Shown: positions 1 through 9,014 of the stretch, in pieces
Layout of the letters: each line of letters begins with the position of its first letter
How positions within the stretch are numbered: position 1 is the stretch's first letter
Assembly (NCBI GenBank): GCA_913031645.1
Contig: CAJWFB010000002.1
Span: forward strand, 20,418 to 84,417
Source: an uncultured Cellvibrionales bacterium
Lineage (GTDB): Bacteria > Pseudomonadota > Gammaproteobacteria > Pseudomonadales > Porticoccaceae
Length of the DNA stretch: 64,000 bases
Reading direction: 5' to 3'
Translations under genes and position numbers: made by a program
The notes under the pieces: generated by a model
What the model was told of the DNA's origin: nothing
Seen by the model: the letters and a program-made list of their open reading frames with translations, nothing else
The model's database searches: none

Positions 1-1128
1 CAGCAGAGCCAAGAGCTGGCATTGCGGATTGCCGAATTAGAAAGAGAAGCGTGGGATCTCGCGGGGCAGGAGTTTAATCTTGCATCACCCAAGCAGCTTG
101 GTGAGATTCTTTTCACCAAATTAGAGATTCCTGTGTTAAAGAAAACAGCCAAGGGGGCGCCCTCGACAAAAGAAGAGGTTCTCCAAGAGCTAGCGCTGGA
201 TTATCCCTTACCAAAAGTATTAATTGAGCACCGTGGTTTAGCCAAACTTAAGTCTACTTATACCGATAAGTTGCCGGTGATGATTAACCGCGCGACGAGA
301 AGAATCCACACCTCTTACAATCAATCTGGCACAGCTACAGGCAGACTTTCATCATCAGACCCCAATTTACAAAATATCCCAGTGCGCAACGCAGAGGGCC
401 GTCGCGTTCGTCAGGCTTTTATTGCGGCTAATGGAAGTAAGATGGTGGCGGCAGATTACTCGCAAATTGAATTACGCATTATGGCGCACCTCTCTGAAGA
501 CCCAAGTTTGTTGGCAGCCTTTGCCGCGGGCCAAGATATTCACCGTGCTACTGCAGCGGAGGTATTTTCGATGCATCCTGATGAGGTTACTACTGATCAG
601 CGCCGCAGCGCTAAGGCCATTAATTTTGGGCTAATTTATGGTATGTCAGCCTTTGGGCTGGCTAAACAATTAAATATCGGTCGTAAACAGGCGGCAGAAT
701 ATATTGATACTTATTTTGATCGCTACCCGGGCGTTCTAAATTACATGAATAACGTTCGTAGTAGTGCGGCGGAGGTCGGTTATGTTGAGACCTTCTTCGG
801 CCGCCGCCTATACCTTCCGGAAATAAATTCGCGCAATGGCATGCGCCGACAAGCTGCAGAGCGTACCGCGATTAACGCGCCGATGCAGGGCACCGCTGCT
901 GACATCATTAAGCTAGCAATGATATCGGTAGATGATTGGTTGCAAAATAGCGACTTGCGCAGTGTCATGATCATGCAAGTTCATGATGAGCTTGTTTTGG
1001 AAGTACCAGAGGATGAGCTTCAGGTGGTTTCTGAGGGACTGATGCAGAGAATGGAAAGTGCCGCAAGTCTAAAGGTTCCCCTGTTAGTGGATGTGGGTGT
1101 AGGCGATAACTGGGATGAGGCTCATTAA
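1..1128 (+). CDS. polA: DNA polymerase I, C-terminal polymerase domain (5' end outside window)
   Basis: This is the 3' part of DNA polymerase I, which fills gaps and removes RNA primers in replication and repair. The frame is open from the first base, so the 5'-3' exonuclease and 3'-5' exonuclease domains lie outside the window. All family A polymerase motifs are visible: motif A ([10 protein letters not shown]), the O-helix motif B ([14 protein letters not shown]) and motif C (QVHDEL). The C-terminus (DNWDEAH) closely resembles the end of E. coli Pol I. It is followed by a spacer with a terminator and then by engB on the opposite strand, the usual gammaproteobacterial arrangement. Confidence 0.97.
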   Translation, partial: QQSQELALRIAELEREAWDLAGQEFNLASPKQLGEILFTKLEIPVLKKTAKGAPSTKEEVLQELALDYPLPKVLIEHRGLAKLKSTYTDKLPVMINRATRRIHTSYNQSGTATGRLSSSDPNLQNIPVRNAEGRRVRQAFIAANGSKMVAADYSQIELRIMAHLSEDPSLLAAFAAGQDIHRATAAEVFSMHPDEVTTDQRRSAKAINFGLIYGMSAFGLAKQLNIGRKQAAEYIDTYFDRYPGVLNYMNNVRSSAAEVGYVETFFGRRLYLPEINSRNGMRRQAAERTAINAPMQGTAADIIKLAMISVDDWLQNSDLRSVMIMQVHDELVLEVPEDELQVVSEGLMQRMESAASLKVPLLVDVGVGDNWDEAH

Positions 1129-1199
1129 TCAAATCCGCAAGCTGGACGCGATAAGATGTGCCGAAATCTGCTATTTACGGTTTGGGAACACTGACCGCA

Positions 1200-1364
1200 C
1201 AGTGAATACATCGTTCTCTATAGAAGGCCCAAAAATAAAGTTGTGCATAATTGGAACTTTCCAGTTTTCGCCTGTCCAATAATAGGCAAGTGATGATTGC
1301 ACATAATCTCCCCCGAGATAGATATGTAAAACCCTAACTCTGAAAAGCGTTAGGGTTTTTTTTG
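1200..1364 (+). ncRNA. Candidate small RNA in the polA-engB spacer
   Basis: The polA-engB spacer encodes Spot 42 in enterics and vibrios and ErsA in Pseudomonas. Here the spacer is non-coding and ends in a strong intrinsic terminator (10-bp stem, eight Ts). It is far enough from the polA stop to carry its own transcript. I see no convincing sigma-70 promoter; TTGGAA at 1251 followed by AT-rich bases near 1275-1285 is only a weak possibility. The 5' end given is arbitrary. The call rests on gene position plus terminator, not on sequence similarity to Spot 42 or ErsA. Confidence 0.35.
1328..1363 (+). terminator. Intrinsic terminator after polA / candidate sRNA
   Basis: A perfect 10-bp stem (AAACCCTAAC at 1329-1338 with GTTAGGGTTT at 1349-1358) encloses a 10-base loop. 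The run of Ts begins in the stem and continues to 1363. It faces the convergent engB gene and can end transcription of polA or of a small RNA. Confidence 0.85.
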
Positions 1365-1394
1365 GCGTTGAGAACTCTCTGTTAGTAAGGCGGA

Positions 1395-2024
1395 TTAAGA
1401 TTCACCGAAGTCCGCAGAAAGCCAGTGATTAAGCTGGACTTCAAGTTCTGGTAAGCCTTGCTTCTTTAGTGACGAAAAGGTTTGTACTGTTAAGAGTGTC
1501 ACGCCAGGATCCATCTCGCGAAGAAAGCTGTCCACTTTTAGCAGTGTGCTTTGTGCAGGACCTCGTTTTAGCTTATCTGATTTGGTTAATAAAATATGCA
1601 CAGGAAGCCCAGCTTCAGCGGCCCAGTTGAGCATCTGCTGGTCATAATCTTGCAGTGGGTGCCGAATATCCATGAGTAAGATCAGGCCACCTAAACTTTT
1701 TCGTTGTTGCAAGTATTCAGCAAGATGCCGATTCCACTGGGCTTTCATTGCGATAGGGACCTTGGCATACCCATAACCCGGAAGGTCAACTAATCTCTTT
1801 CCGCAACTCAATGTAAAGAAATTAATCATTTGAGTGCGTCCTGGTGTTTTACTGGTTCTCGCGAGGCTTTTATTTCTGGTAAGGGTATTAATAGCGCTAG
1901 ATTTCCCTGCATTAGAGCGTCCCGCAAAGGCAACTTCGCATCCCGAATCTTCAGGGCACTGCTTTAGTGAGGGTGCGCTGGTAGCGAACGCTGCAGATTG
2001 AAATTTGATTGCGGGTATATCCAT
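1395..2024 (-). CDS. engB: Ribosome biogenesis GTPase EngB/YihA
   Basis: EngB is a TrmE-Era-like GTPase needed for assembly of the large ribosomal subunit and for cell division. The 209-residue protein is of usual length. It shows the P-loop GRSNAGKS (residues 35-42), a G2 region with TSKTPGRT, the G3 motif DLPGYG and the G4 motif TKSD. It is convergent with polA and divergent from the cytochrome c4 gene, as in Pseudomonas. No clear Shine-Dalgarno sequence precedes the ATG, so the start is chosen on protein length and similarity. Confidence 0.95.
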   Translation of the reverse strand: MDIPAIKFQSAAFATSAPSLKQCPEDSGCEVAFAGRSNAGKSSAINTLTRNKSLARTSKTPGRTQMINFFTLSCGKRLVDLPGYGYAKVPIAMKAQWNRHLAEYLQQRKSLGGLILLMDIRHPLQDYDQQMLNWAAEAGLPVHILLTKSDKLKRGPAQSTLLKVDSFLREMDPGVTLLTVQTFSSLKKQGLPELEVQLNHWLSADFGES

Positions 2025-2045
2025 AGGAAAATCGACGCTACTTAC

Positions 2046-2074
2046 TTAAGAATCTGAAACTATTGGTATATAAT
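2046..2074 (+). promoter_or_regulatory. Sigma-70 type promoter for the cytochrome c4-dsbA pair
   Basis: A perfect -10 box TATAAT (2069-2074) lies 17 bases after TTAAGA (2046-2051), which matches four of six -35 positions. It sits between engB and cytochrome c4 and points to the cytochrome gene. Confidence 0.65.
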
Positions 2075-2162
2075 GCACGCCCTTAGCGTATAACACTTTT
2101 AGTCGCGACGATTAACCAATGTCGAGAGATCATTCTACCGGATTGTGAGAGCAAGAATAACC

Positions 2163-2804
2163 ATGAAAAGAAATATTTTATCCATTGCATGTCTGTTTTC
2201 AATACTGTTTATGAGTAACGTTTTGGCTGCAGGTGATGCTGCCGCCGGGAAAACTAAGGTTATGATATGTGCGGGATGCCACGGAGCTGACGGTAATAGT
2301 ATGGTGCCATCATTTCCCAAACTAGCGGGCTTAGGTGAGAAATATATTACTCAGCAGCTGCGACAGATTAAGTCTGGTGAACGTGAGATTATGGAAATGA
2401 TGGGTATTCTTAATCTTTCGACTGACCAAGATTTACAAGATATGGCGGCGTACTACGATGCGCAGTCGCGTAGCATAGCTGGCGCTAAAGAGATCCAATT
2501 GGTCGGTATTTCTGAACCGCAGCAAGCCATCGATTATGGTGAGAACATTTATCGCGGAGGCAACATGAAGACCGGCGTGGCTGCCTGTACTGGATGTCAT
2601 TCGCCCTCAGGTAATGGCAATGGTCCAGCTGGGTATCCTGGGCTTGGCGGTCAGCATGCCACCTATATTGAGAAGCAATTACTTGCCTACCGACGTGGGG
2701 AGCGCGTGAGTGGTAGTAATGCCGCGATTATGCAGGGCGTTGCGGCCAATTTGAGCGACAAAGAAATTACAGCGGTGGCCAACTATATATCAGGCCTCAA
2801 CTAG
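2163..2804 (+). CDS. Diheme cytochrome c4
   Basis: This is a periplasmic electron carrier with two c-type heme domains that feeds terminal oxidases. A signal peptide with a hydrophobic core (residues 5-20) ends at an Ala-rich site near VLA|AGDA. Two heme attachment motifs are present, CAGCH (36-40) and CTGCH (142-146), one in each half, which is the cytochrome c4 plan. I chose the ATG at 2163 over an in-frame GTG at 2145 because it begins directly with the signal peptide; the ribosome site (GAGAG) is weak. A dsbA-like gene follows after 36 bases, so heme and thiol chemistry of the envelope may be co-transcribed. Confidence 0.93.
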   Translation: MKRNILSIACLFSILFMSNVLAAGDAAAGKTKVMICAGCHGADGNSMVPSFPKLAGLGEKYITQQLRQIKSGEREIMEMMGILNLSTDQDLQDMAAYYDAQSRSIAGAKEIQLVGISEPQQAIDYGENIYRGGNMKTGVAACTGCHSPSGNGNGPAGYPGLGGQHATYIEKQLLAYRRGERVSGSNAAIMQGVAANLSDKEITAVANYISGLN

Positions 2805-2840
2805 GAGCGCTTGCTTCGTCAGTTATCAAAGGAGAGTAAG

Positions 2841-3479
2841 ATGTTTGGATGGTTTAAAAAAATAATTTTTCTGGCCGTAGTCTCATCTATGGCAATGTGC
2901 CAGGCTCAGACTGAAGAGTATCAAGCGGGCGTTGATTATGAAGTGTTACCTCAGGCAATTCGAACTGCCAATCCGACTAAAATTGAAGTTAATGAAGTAT
3001 TCCATTATCTATGCATTCATTGCTATAACTTTGAATCCACTGTAACCCCATGGGCCGAGAAATTACCCGAGGATGTCGACTTTCAGCATACCCCTGCTGT
3101 TTGGAATTCTACCTTAGAGCCATTTGCTAGAGCTTACTATACTGCTAAAGCGCTAAAGATTTTAGATCAAACTCATGTGGCTTTGTTTGAAACTATCCAT
3201 GTTAAAAAGCAGCGTCTTCAGTCACAGCAAGATCTAGCAGAGTTTTTTGTTGGCCAGGGTGTCGATGGTGATCGATTTAATAAAATTTATAGCTCTTTTG
3301 GTGTGACTAGCCAGCTTAACCAGGCAAAGGCAAGAGCCAAAGGCTACAGGACGCAAGGTACGCCAGAGATGATTGTCAACGGCAAATATAGAGTCACAAC
3401 ACGTTTGTCGAAAAACTTTGACGGCATGTTGCGAGTGGCCAGCTTTTTGATTGAGAAAGAGCGTCGAGCTGAACAATAG
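2841..3479 (+). CDS. dsbA: Thiol:disulfide interchange protein, DsbA family
   Basis: This is a periplasmic disulfide-forming oxidoreductase, normally re-oxidised by DsbB. The start at 2841 is fixed by an AAAGGAGAG ribosome site. A signal peptide spans about residues 1-22. The active-site motif is CIHC (58-61) inside a thioredoxin-like strand, and the cis-proline loop is present as GTPEMIVNGKY near the C-terminus. Most DsbA proteins have CPHC; Ile instead of Pro between the cysteines should change the redox potential. It follows cytochrome c4, as in Pseudomonas. It could be a specialised paralogue rather than the main DsbA. Confidence 0.88.
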   Translation: MFGWFKKIIFLAVVSSMAMCQAQTEEYQAGVDYEVLPQAIRTANPTKIEVNEVFHYLCIHCYNFESTVTPWAEKLPEDVDFQHTPAVWNSTLEPFARAYYTAKALKILDQTHVALFETIHVKKQRLQSQQDLAEFFVGQGVDGDRFNKIYSSFGVTSQLNQAKARAKGYRTQGTPEMIVNGKYRVTTRLSKNFDGMLRVASFLIEKERRAEQ

Positions 3480-3501
3480 ACGCTCTTGTTCGGTATCAGT
3501 C

Positions 3502-3533
3502 AAAAAATACGCGGCACCCACCGCGTATTTTTT
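3502..3533. terminator. Bidirectional intrinsic terminator after dsbA
   Basis: A 13-bp perfect stem (3502-3514 with 3521-3533) encloses a 6-base loop CACCCA. Flanking A and T runs make it functional on either strand. It ends the c4-dsbA transcript. Confidence 0.88.
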
Positions 3534-3665
3534 CGTCCCCAACAAATCTACAACTAGTGGTTATAACCTAAGTGCATGGGGTTATGGCGGAAAAAACTTT
3601 CCACAGAGCGACCGAGATAGTAAAGTACGCGACCTTTTCCAAAACACTCCACATTTAAACTGACC

Positions 3666-4793
3666 ATGGGAAGTATTGTGAAACCAAGTCTGAAACCGAC
3701 TAATCCGAACTTTTCTTCGGGGCCCTGTTCAAAGCGCCCTGGATACAGTATCGATAGCCTAGATATCTCTATACTTGGGCGCTCGCACAGATCGTCCATT
3801 GGCAAAAAGGCACTGGGACGAGCCTGCGCGGATACCGCTGAGATTCTCGGGCTTCCTGAAGGATACCGCGTTGGCGTGGTTCCGGCATCGGATACCGGCG
3901 CCGTTGAAATGATTATGTGGTCAGTATTGGGCGCTCGGCCAGTTGATGTCTGTGCATGGGAGTCTTTTGGTAGTGGCTGGTTAACAGATGTAACCAAACA
4001 GCTGAAACTCGACAATGTGACGACTCATGTTGCTGACTATGGATTACTGCCCGATTTAACCCAAACTAATCCGGACCACGATATTGTCTTTACGTGGAAC
4101 GGAACCACCTCTGGGGTCAAGGTTCCAAATGCAGATTGGATCAGCGATGATCGCAAAGGACTGACAATCTGTGATGCTACCTCGGCGGTTTTTGCGATGC
4201 AGCTGCCATGGGAAAAGCTAGATGTGGTGACCTATAGTTGGCAAAAAGTACTTGGCGGCGAAGGCGCTCATGGTATGTTAATTTTAAGCCCCAGAGCGAT
4301 TGAACGTTTGGAAAGTTACACGCCTGCTTGGCCCATGCCGAAGATTTTTAGGCTCACTAAAGGGGGCAAGCTAATTGAGGGGATCTTTCGCGGAGAGACG
4401 ATCAATACGCCATCGATGCTATGTGTCGCCGATTACCTCGACGGCTTAGATTGGATCCGTTCAATTGGTGGATTGCAGGGTGCGATTGCCAAGTCTGAGA
4501 ATAATTTATCGATAATCCAAAAGTTTGTTGATGAACGCGAGTGGATTCACTTTTTAGCGCAAGATTCTGGCCAAATATCTAATACGAGCGTTTGTCTTAC
4601 GCTAGATCTAGAGCCAGATCAGGTTAAAAAAATGGTTAAATCGTTAGATACAGAGGCCGTTGCTTTTGATATCGGGGCCTATCGCGATGCGCCGGCAGGA
4701 TTGAGAATTTGGTGTGGAGCCACAGTTGAAGTGTCTGATCTGGAGGCGTTAATGCCTTGGTTAGATTGGGCTTATGACCACGTAAGCCGTTAG
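3666..4793 (+). CDS. serC: Phosphoserine aminotransferase, class II type
   Basis: This PLP enzyme converts 3-phosphohydroxypyruvate and glutamate to phosphoserine in serine synthesis. The 375-residue sequence matches the form usual in alphaproteobacteria and Methanosarcina (SerC_2) rather than the E. coli form. It has NFSSGPC near the N-terminus, [26 protein letters not shown] and the PLP-lysine motif SWQKVLGGE. The start may be the ATG at 3666 or the GTG at 3678; no strong ribosome site separates them. serA follows after 50 bases on the same strand, which supports the assignment. Confidence 0.92.
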   Translation: MGSIVKPSLKPTNPNFSSGPCSKRPGYSIDSLDISILGRSHRSSIGKKALGRACADTAEILGLPEGYRVGVVPASDTGAVEMIMWSVLGARPVDVCAWESFGSGWLTDVTKQLKLDNVTTHVADYGLLPDLTQTNPDHDIVFTWNGTTSGVKVPNADWISDDRKGLTICDATSAVFAMQLPWEKLDVVTYSWQKVLGGEGAHGMLILSPRAIERLESYTPAWPMPKIFRLTKGGKLIEGIFRGETINTPSMLCVADYLDGLDWIRSIGGLQGAIAKSENNLSIIQKFVDEREWIHFLAQDSGQISNTSVCLTLDLEPDQVKKMVKSLDTEAVAFDIGAYRDAPAGLRIWCGATVEVSDLEALMPWLDWAYDHVSR

Positions 4794-4843
4794 TCAGGGG
4801 CTTTAAACTAGATTAAGTTAGATCAGAGAGTTGAGATAAAACT

Positions 4844-6013
4844 ATGCACAATGTTCGTACTTATAATGCCATTTCTGCCAAGGGCCTGGACCGATTTTCA
4901 GCTGAAAAATATGCAGTTAGTGAAGACTGTGCGGCACCTGAAGCCTTCATCTTACGCAGCCAGAAGCTGCACACAGAGACTATTCCCGACAGTTTGTTGG
5001 CGGTTGCCCGAGCGGGTGCTGGCGTTAATAATATTCCAGTATCGGACTACACTGAGCAAGGAATAGTAGTTTTTAATACTCCCGGCGCTAATGCGAATGC
5101 CGTCAAAGAGCTGATCGTAGCTGGGCTATTGTTAGGTTCTCGAGATATTTATGGTGGGATGAGCTATGTGCAAGAGCTGGGCCACATTGATGATTCTGCT
5201 CAAATGGGCAAGCTTTTAGAAAAAGAAAAAAAGCGTTTTGCTGGTACTGAAATTGTTGGCAAGACTTTGGGTGTGGTTGGTTTGGGTGCTATTGGATCGA
5301 TTATTGCTAACCTCGCGTTAGATTTAGGTATGAATGTCATTGGTTATGATCCTGCGATCTCAGTCGAAGCGGCATGGCAGCTTTCTAGTCGAGTTGAGCG
5401 CATGGAAAGCATAGAAAAGCTACTTGCTAGCGCTGACTTTGTTACTCTCCATGTCCCAGCGATCCCTGCAACCAAGCACTTGATCAATACTAAAACCCTC
5501 AGTGAAATGAAAAGCACGGCTAAAATTCTAAACTTTGCTCGTGAGGAAATTGTCAGTACCGATGACATGGTGAATGCCTTAAATAAAGGGGTGATAGCGG
5601 GATACATTAGTGACTTTCCTGCGCCTGCGCTGCTGGGTCGAAAAGACGTCATATTGATGCCGCACATTGGTGCAAGTACTGAAGAAGCAGAAGAAAACTG
5701 TGCGGTAATGGCTGCGGAACAACTCAAAGATTTTCTTGAGAATGGTAATATTCACAATTCAGTTAATTATCCGCCCACCAAAATGAGCCGTAATGGTGGT
5801 AGCAGAATTACTTTTTGCAACAGTAATGTACCCAAGGTTTTAGGCCAAGTGTTATCGCTCCTGGCAGATGCCAACCTTAATGTGGTCGACATGGTGAATA
5901 AAAGCCGCGGTGAAATTGCCTACAATATTATTGATCTTGAGGGTGATATTGACGGAGAAATTATAGACAAAGTTGCCAGTGTTGATGGTGTTATGCGAGT
6001 CCGCCTAATATAA
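4844..6013 (+). CDS. serA: D-3-phosphoglycerate dehydrogenase, short ACT form
   Basis: SerA oxidises 3-phosphoglycerate with NAD as the first step of serine synthesis. It has a split substrate domain, the NAD-binding motif GLGAIG (146-151), a catalytic Arg in NFAREE and a catalytic His in PHIGASTEEAEEN. An ACT domain occupies roughly residues 318-389 and probably senses serine. At 389 residues it is the short form without the intervening domain of 520-residue SerA proteins. It is downstream of serC. No serB is adjacent; the HAD protein at 50.6 kb is only a distant candidate. Confidence 0.93.
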   Translation: MHNVRTYNAISAKGLDRFSAEKYAVSEDCAAPEAFILRSQKLHTETIPDSLLAVARAGAGVNNIPVSDYTEQGIVVFNTPGANANAVKELIVAGLLLGSRDIYGGMSYVQELGHIDDSAQMGKLLEKEKKRFAGTEIVGKTLGVVGLGAIGSIIANLALDLGMNVIGYDPAISVEAAWQLSSRVERMESIEKLLASADFVTLHVPAIPATKHLINTKTLSEMKSTAKILNFAREEIVSTDDMVNALNKGVIAGYISDFPAPALLGRKDVILMPHIGASTEEAEENCAVMAAEQLKDFLENGNIHNSVNYPPTKMSRNGGSRITFCNSNVPKVLGQVLSLLADANLNVVDMVNKSRGEIAYNIIDLEGDIDGEIIDKVASVDGVMRVRLI

Positions 6014-6023
6014 GTAGACAGGT

Positions 6024-7007
6024 TTAGCCGAACAATTTAGTGCGCACTGTGTTGCGATATGCACGTGGGCTGTTCCCAGCCCACTGACGGAAACGTGATG
6101 AAAACCAGCTGGCCTCGTGATAACCGCTATAACTGGCAACATCAACAATAGGTAGGTCGGTGTTTTTTAAAAGGTCACAGGCAAAGCTCATGCGCGTGTC
6201 AGTCAGATAGGTATTTGGTGTGCTACCCACAGCAGCCTTAAAGCGGCGGTTGAACGTTCGAGTGGTCATGCCGAACTGTTTGGCTACACTGGAAATCGTG
6301 AGTACTTTATTTAAATTATCTTGAATCCACACCTGACTCTGTGCGATTGCCTCGTCACCATGCGCCCTATCATTGAGCGCACTTAAATTGGCGGGATCGG
6401 AAATATTACGAATTTCATGGAAGAAGTTTCTCTGCGCTTGTCGTGAAATTATACGACCAAAGTACCTTTCCACCTGATGCATCATCAATTCGGCCATGGC
6501 ATTAATGCTGGCGGCACAATAAAGATTGCCTGCTTGGGTAGTAAAATTTTGGCGATCTAACTTAATAGCCGGGTAATTTCGCTGCAGAGCATCGAAATAA
6601 TGCCAGTGAGTGGTAGCTAATTTACCATCTAAAAGACCGGCTTCGGCCAGAAAACATACCCCAGTGCCAACCGCAGTAATTGTACAATTAGACTGATATT
6701 GCTGCCTAAGCCAGGGGCCATATTGATAGTGTTTGAGAACAGCAGGACGTGGATTTCTCCACAGCGCGGGAATATGTATCAGGTCGCTTTGAAAACAATC
6801 GTTAATACTGTGTGTTGGTGATAGCTCAAATCCTGAGGATGTTTGTACCGGCAAGTCATCAGCACTGACGCGACGAATTTCTACATCTTGTAAAGGGGCC
6901 CTGTTCGCCGCGGCTAAGGCCTGCGCGAAGTTAAAAATCTCTGCGGCGAGCGTGCTACTGGATACGAGCATATTATCGCAAAGAAGTAGCGTCAGATTGA
7001 ATGCCAT
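6024..7007 (-). CDS. GlxA-like AraC-family transcriptional regulator
   Basis: The N-terminal half (about 1-185) is a DJ-1/PfpI (class I glutamine amidotransferase-like) sensor domain beginning with a beta-strand LTLLLCDNMLVSS. The C-terminal part (about 225-327) is an AraC double helix-turn-helix with TTRTFNRRFKAAVGSTPN and the closing SPRAYR. This is the GlxA architecture; relatives control arginine, glycine betaine, carnitine or other small-molecule catabolism. It is divergent from fabY, with 117 AT-rich bases between them, so it may control fabY or itself. The ligand cannot be told from the sequence. Confidence 0.85.
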   Translation of the reverse strand: MAFNLTLLLCDNMLVSSSTLAAEIFNFAQALAAANRAPLQDVEIRRVSADDLPVQTSSGFELSPTHSINDCFQSDLIHIPALWRNPRPAVLKHYQYGPWLRQQYQSNCTITAVGTGVCFLAEAGLLDGKLATTHWHYFDALQRNYPAIKLDRQNFTTQAGNLYCAASINAMAELMMHQVERYFGRIISRQAQRNFFHEIRNISDPANLSALNDRAHGDEAIAQSQVWIQDNLNKVLTISSVAKQFGMTTRTFNRRFKAAVGSTPNTYLTDTRMSFACDLLKNTDLPIVDVASYSGYHEASWFSSRFRQWAGNSPRAYRNTVRTKLFG

Positions 7008-7124
7008 AGAAATGTATATTTATCATTAAATGGCTTCTATATTAAAGAAATTGGCTAATAAGTTAAAGAATAGTAGTAATATAACTTTTAAACTCTCAAC
7101 ATGTAACTAATTAGAGATGTATCT

Positions 7125-9014
7125 ATGCCTCATGTACTACCAGTCATCGTGGGTTTCGGAGGGTTCAATGCCGCTGGCCGAAGCTCGTCTCATCAAGCGT
7201 TTCGTCGCATGGTGCTTGAGTCACTGCCGTCTAGCGAACAGCACAGTACTATTGCTAGTTTAGCTTGCTTGATGGGCCTGATTCATGCGGATGGTGGGAG
7301 CTATACCGATACTCAGGGGGCAGAGTTAACAATAGAGACTGTATTTGAACATTACCAAGAGGCCGTTATAGCGGGCACTTTAGTACGAAAAATTGAACAT
7401 TTCGACCCATCTAACTTGTCTGGGCACCGGAAGGTTGATTTTTCGGAGCAGCAGGTGACTGTTTTTACAATGGCTAAGCGAGACTTGCCTAAACAGTTAC
7501 CAAGCGATTGGCAGATTCGTGAGGTTGAAGAGGGGCGAGTTGAAATAACAACTTCAGGTAAAGATAAGCATCTGGTATCCGTTCCTTACGAGCTAGCTGC
7601 CAAGGCGGCTGGGCAGCTGCCGCGAGGATTTGATTTAACCGAGCATTACAACGCCCGCTTTCATCCTCGAGGATTGCAAATGGCCCTTATAGGGGCTAGC
7701 GATGCTATCCACTCTATGGGGATCCCATGGCAAAAAGTCGCTGCAAAAGTGCGGCCAGATGAGATTGGTGTGTATTCTTCCAGTGTCTTCGGGCAAGTCG
7801 ATGATCAGGGTATCGGGGGGTTATTTCAGGCCCGTTTAAGAGGTGAGCGAACCACCGCAAAGCAGGTAGCCTTGGGTCTAAACTCCATGCCCGCTGACTT
7901 CGTTAATGCCTATGTGCTGGGTAATGTAGGACATACCGAAGCGACCACAGGGGCTTGTGCTAGTTTTCTGTACTCATTGCAGGCTGCGGTAAGAGACCTT
8001 CGCAGTGGACGGCGGCGAATCGCGGTGGTGGGCAATGCAGAGGCGCCTATTACACCAGAAATGTCGGAGGGGTTTTCAAATATGGGGGCCCTTGGCAGTG
8101 ATGAAAATCTTTGCAAAATCGATGGATCAGCGACCCCTGATTGGCGCCGAGCGAGTCGGCCATTCGGCGAGAACTGTGGCTTTACTCTCTCTGAGGCGAC
8201 CCAATATATCGTGCTGATGGATGATCTGTTAGCCATAGAGCTCGGCGCGGATGTTCATGGCGCAGTCCCTGAGGTTTTCATTAACGCAGATGGAGTAAAA
8301 AAATCCATTTCGTCTCCTGGGGTTGGCAATTATATTTCCTTTTCCAAGGCTGTTGCCGCTGCCGTTGATATAGTCGGTATTGAAGCGGTGCAGATGCGCA
8401 GCTTTGTTCATGCGCACGGCTCTAGTACACCTGCCAACCGCGTTACTGAGTCTGAGTTAATCAGTCGGGTCGCCGAAACCTTTGATATTGATGATTGGCC
8501 GGTGACAGCAGTCAAAGCATACGTGGGCCATAGTGTTGCGGCAGCTAGTGGAGATCAGCTTATTTCTGCATTGGGTACCTTTAAATATGGGTTAATTCCA
8601 GGGATCAAAACGGTTGATAAGCTTGCCGAAGATGTTCACCAACAGCGACTTAATTTCCTACTTAATGACACTGTGAGCCCCACAAAAATGGAGGTTTCGT
8701 TCATTAACTCAAAAGGATTTGGTGGCAATAATGCCTCAGCGGTCTTGCTATCTGCAGACAAAGTCAATGCGATGTTATTAAAGCGATATGGTAAAGCATT
8801 TACACATTATATTGATCGACGAGAGATTACGCGTAAGGCCGCTGAGGACTATGCTATTCAAGCTGATCGTGGGAATTTAGAGGTGATCTATCGGTTTGGC
8901 GAGGAACTCGTCGATGAAAAAGCGGTAACTATCACCAAAATGGGGATGAACATTCCCGGATTTAGCCGCAAGATTGAATTCAACTTTAAAAATCTTTGGC
9001 AGGATATGCAGTAA
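7125..9014 (+). CDS. fabY: Beta-ketoacyl-ACP synthase, FabY-like
   Basis: FabY of Pseudomonas aeruginosa condenses acetyl-CoA with malonyl-ACP to start fatty acid synthesis, replacing FabH. This 629-residue protein matches it along its length, including the N-terminal PVIVGFGGFNAAGRSS, RFHPRGLQM and the conserved C-terminal extension. The catalytic triad of decarboxylating ketosynthases is visible: Cys278 in TGACAS, His in FVHAHGSSTPANR, and His in VKAYVGHS. It is far longer than FabB or FabF (about 410 residues). The 3' end overlaps the convergent protease gene by 29 bases. Confidence 0.88.
   Translation: MPHVLPVIVGFGGFNAAGRSSSHQAFRRMVLESLPSSEQHSTIASLACLMGLIHADGGSYTDTQGAELTIETVFEHYQEAVIAGTLVRKIEHFDPSNLSGHRKVDFSEQQVTVFTMAKRDLPKQLPSDWQIREVEEGRVEITTSGKDKHLVSVPYELAAKAAGQLPRGFDLTEHYNARFHPRGLQMALIGASDAIHSMGIPWQKVAAKVRPDEIGVYSSSVFGQVDDQGIGGLFQARLRGERTTAKQVALGLNSMPADFVNAYVLGNVGHTEATTGACASFLYSLQAAVRDLRSGRRRIAVVGNAEAPITPEMSEGFSNMGALGSDENLCKIDGSATPDWRRASRPFGENCGFTLSEATQYIVLMDDLLAIELGADVHGAVPEVFINADGVKKSISSPGVGNYISFSKAVAAAVDIVGIEAVQMRSFVHAHGSSTPANRVTESELISRVAETFDIDDWPVTAVKAYVGHSVAAASGDQLISALGTFKYGLIPGIKTVDKLAEDVHQQRLNFLLNDTVSPTKMEVSFINSKGFGGNNASAVLLSADKVNAMLLKRYGKAFTHYIDRREITRKAAEDYAIQADRGNLEVIYRFGEELVDEKAVTITKMGMNIPGFSRKIEFNFKNLWQDMQ

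Noticed and set aside
3554-4015. Minus-strand open frame of 153 codons across the serC start
   Set aside because: It lies opposite a well-supported serC frame, shows no recognisable motif and has a composition expected of a shadow frame.
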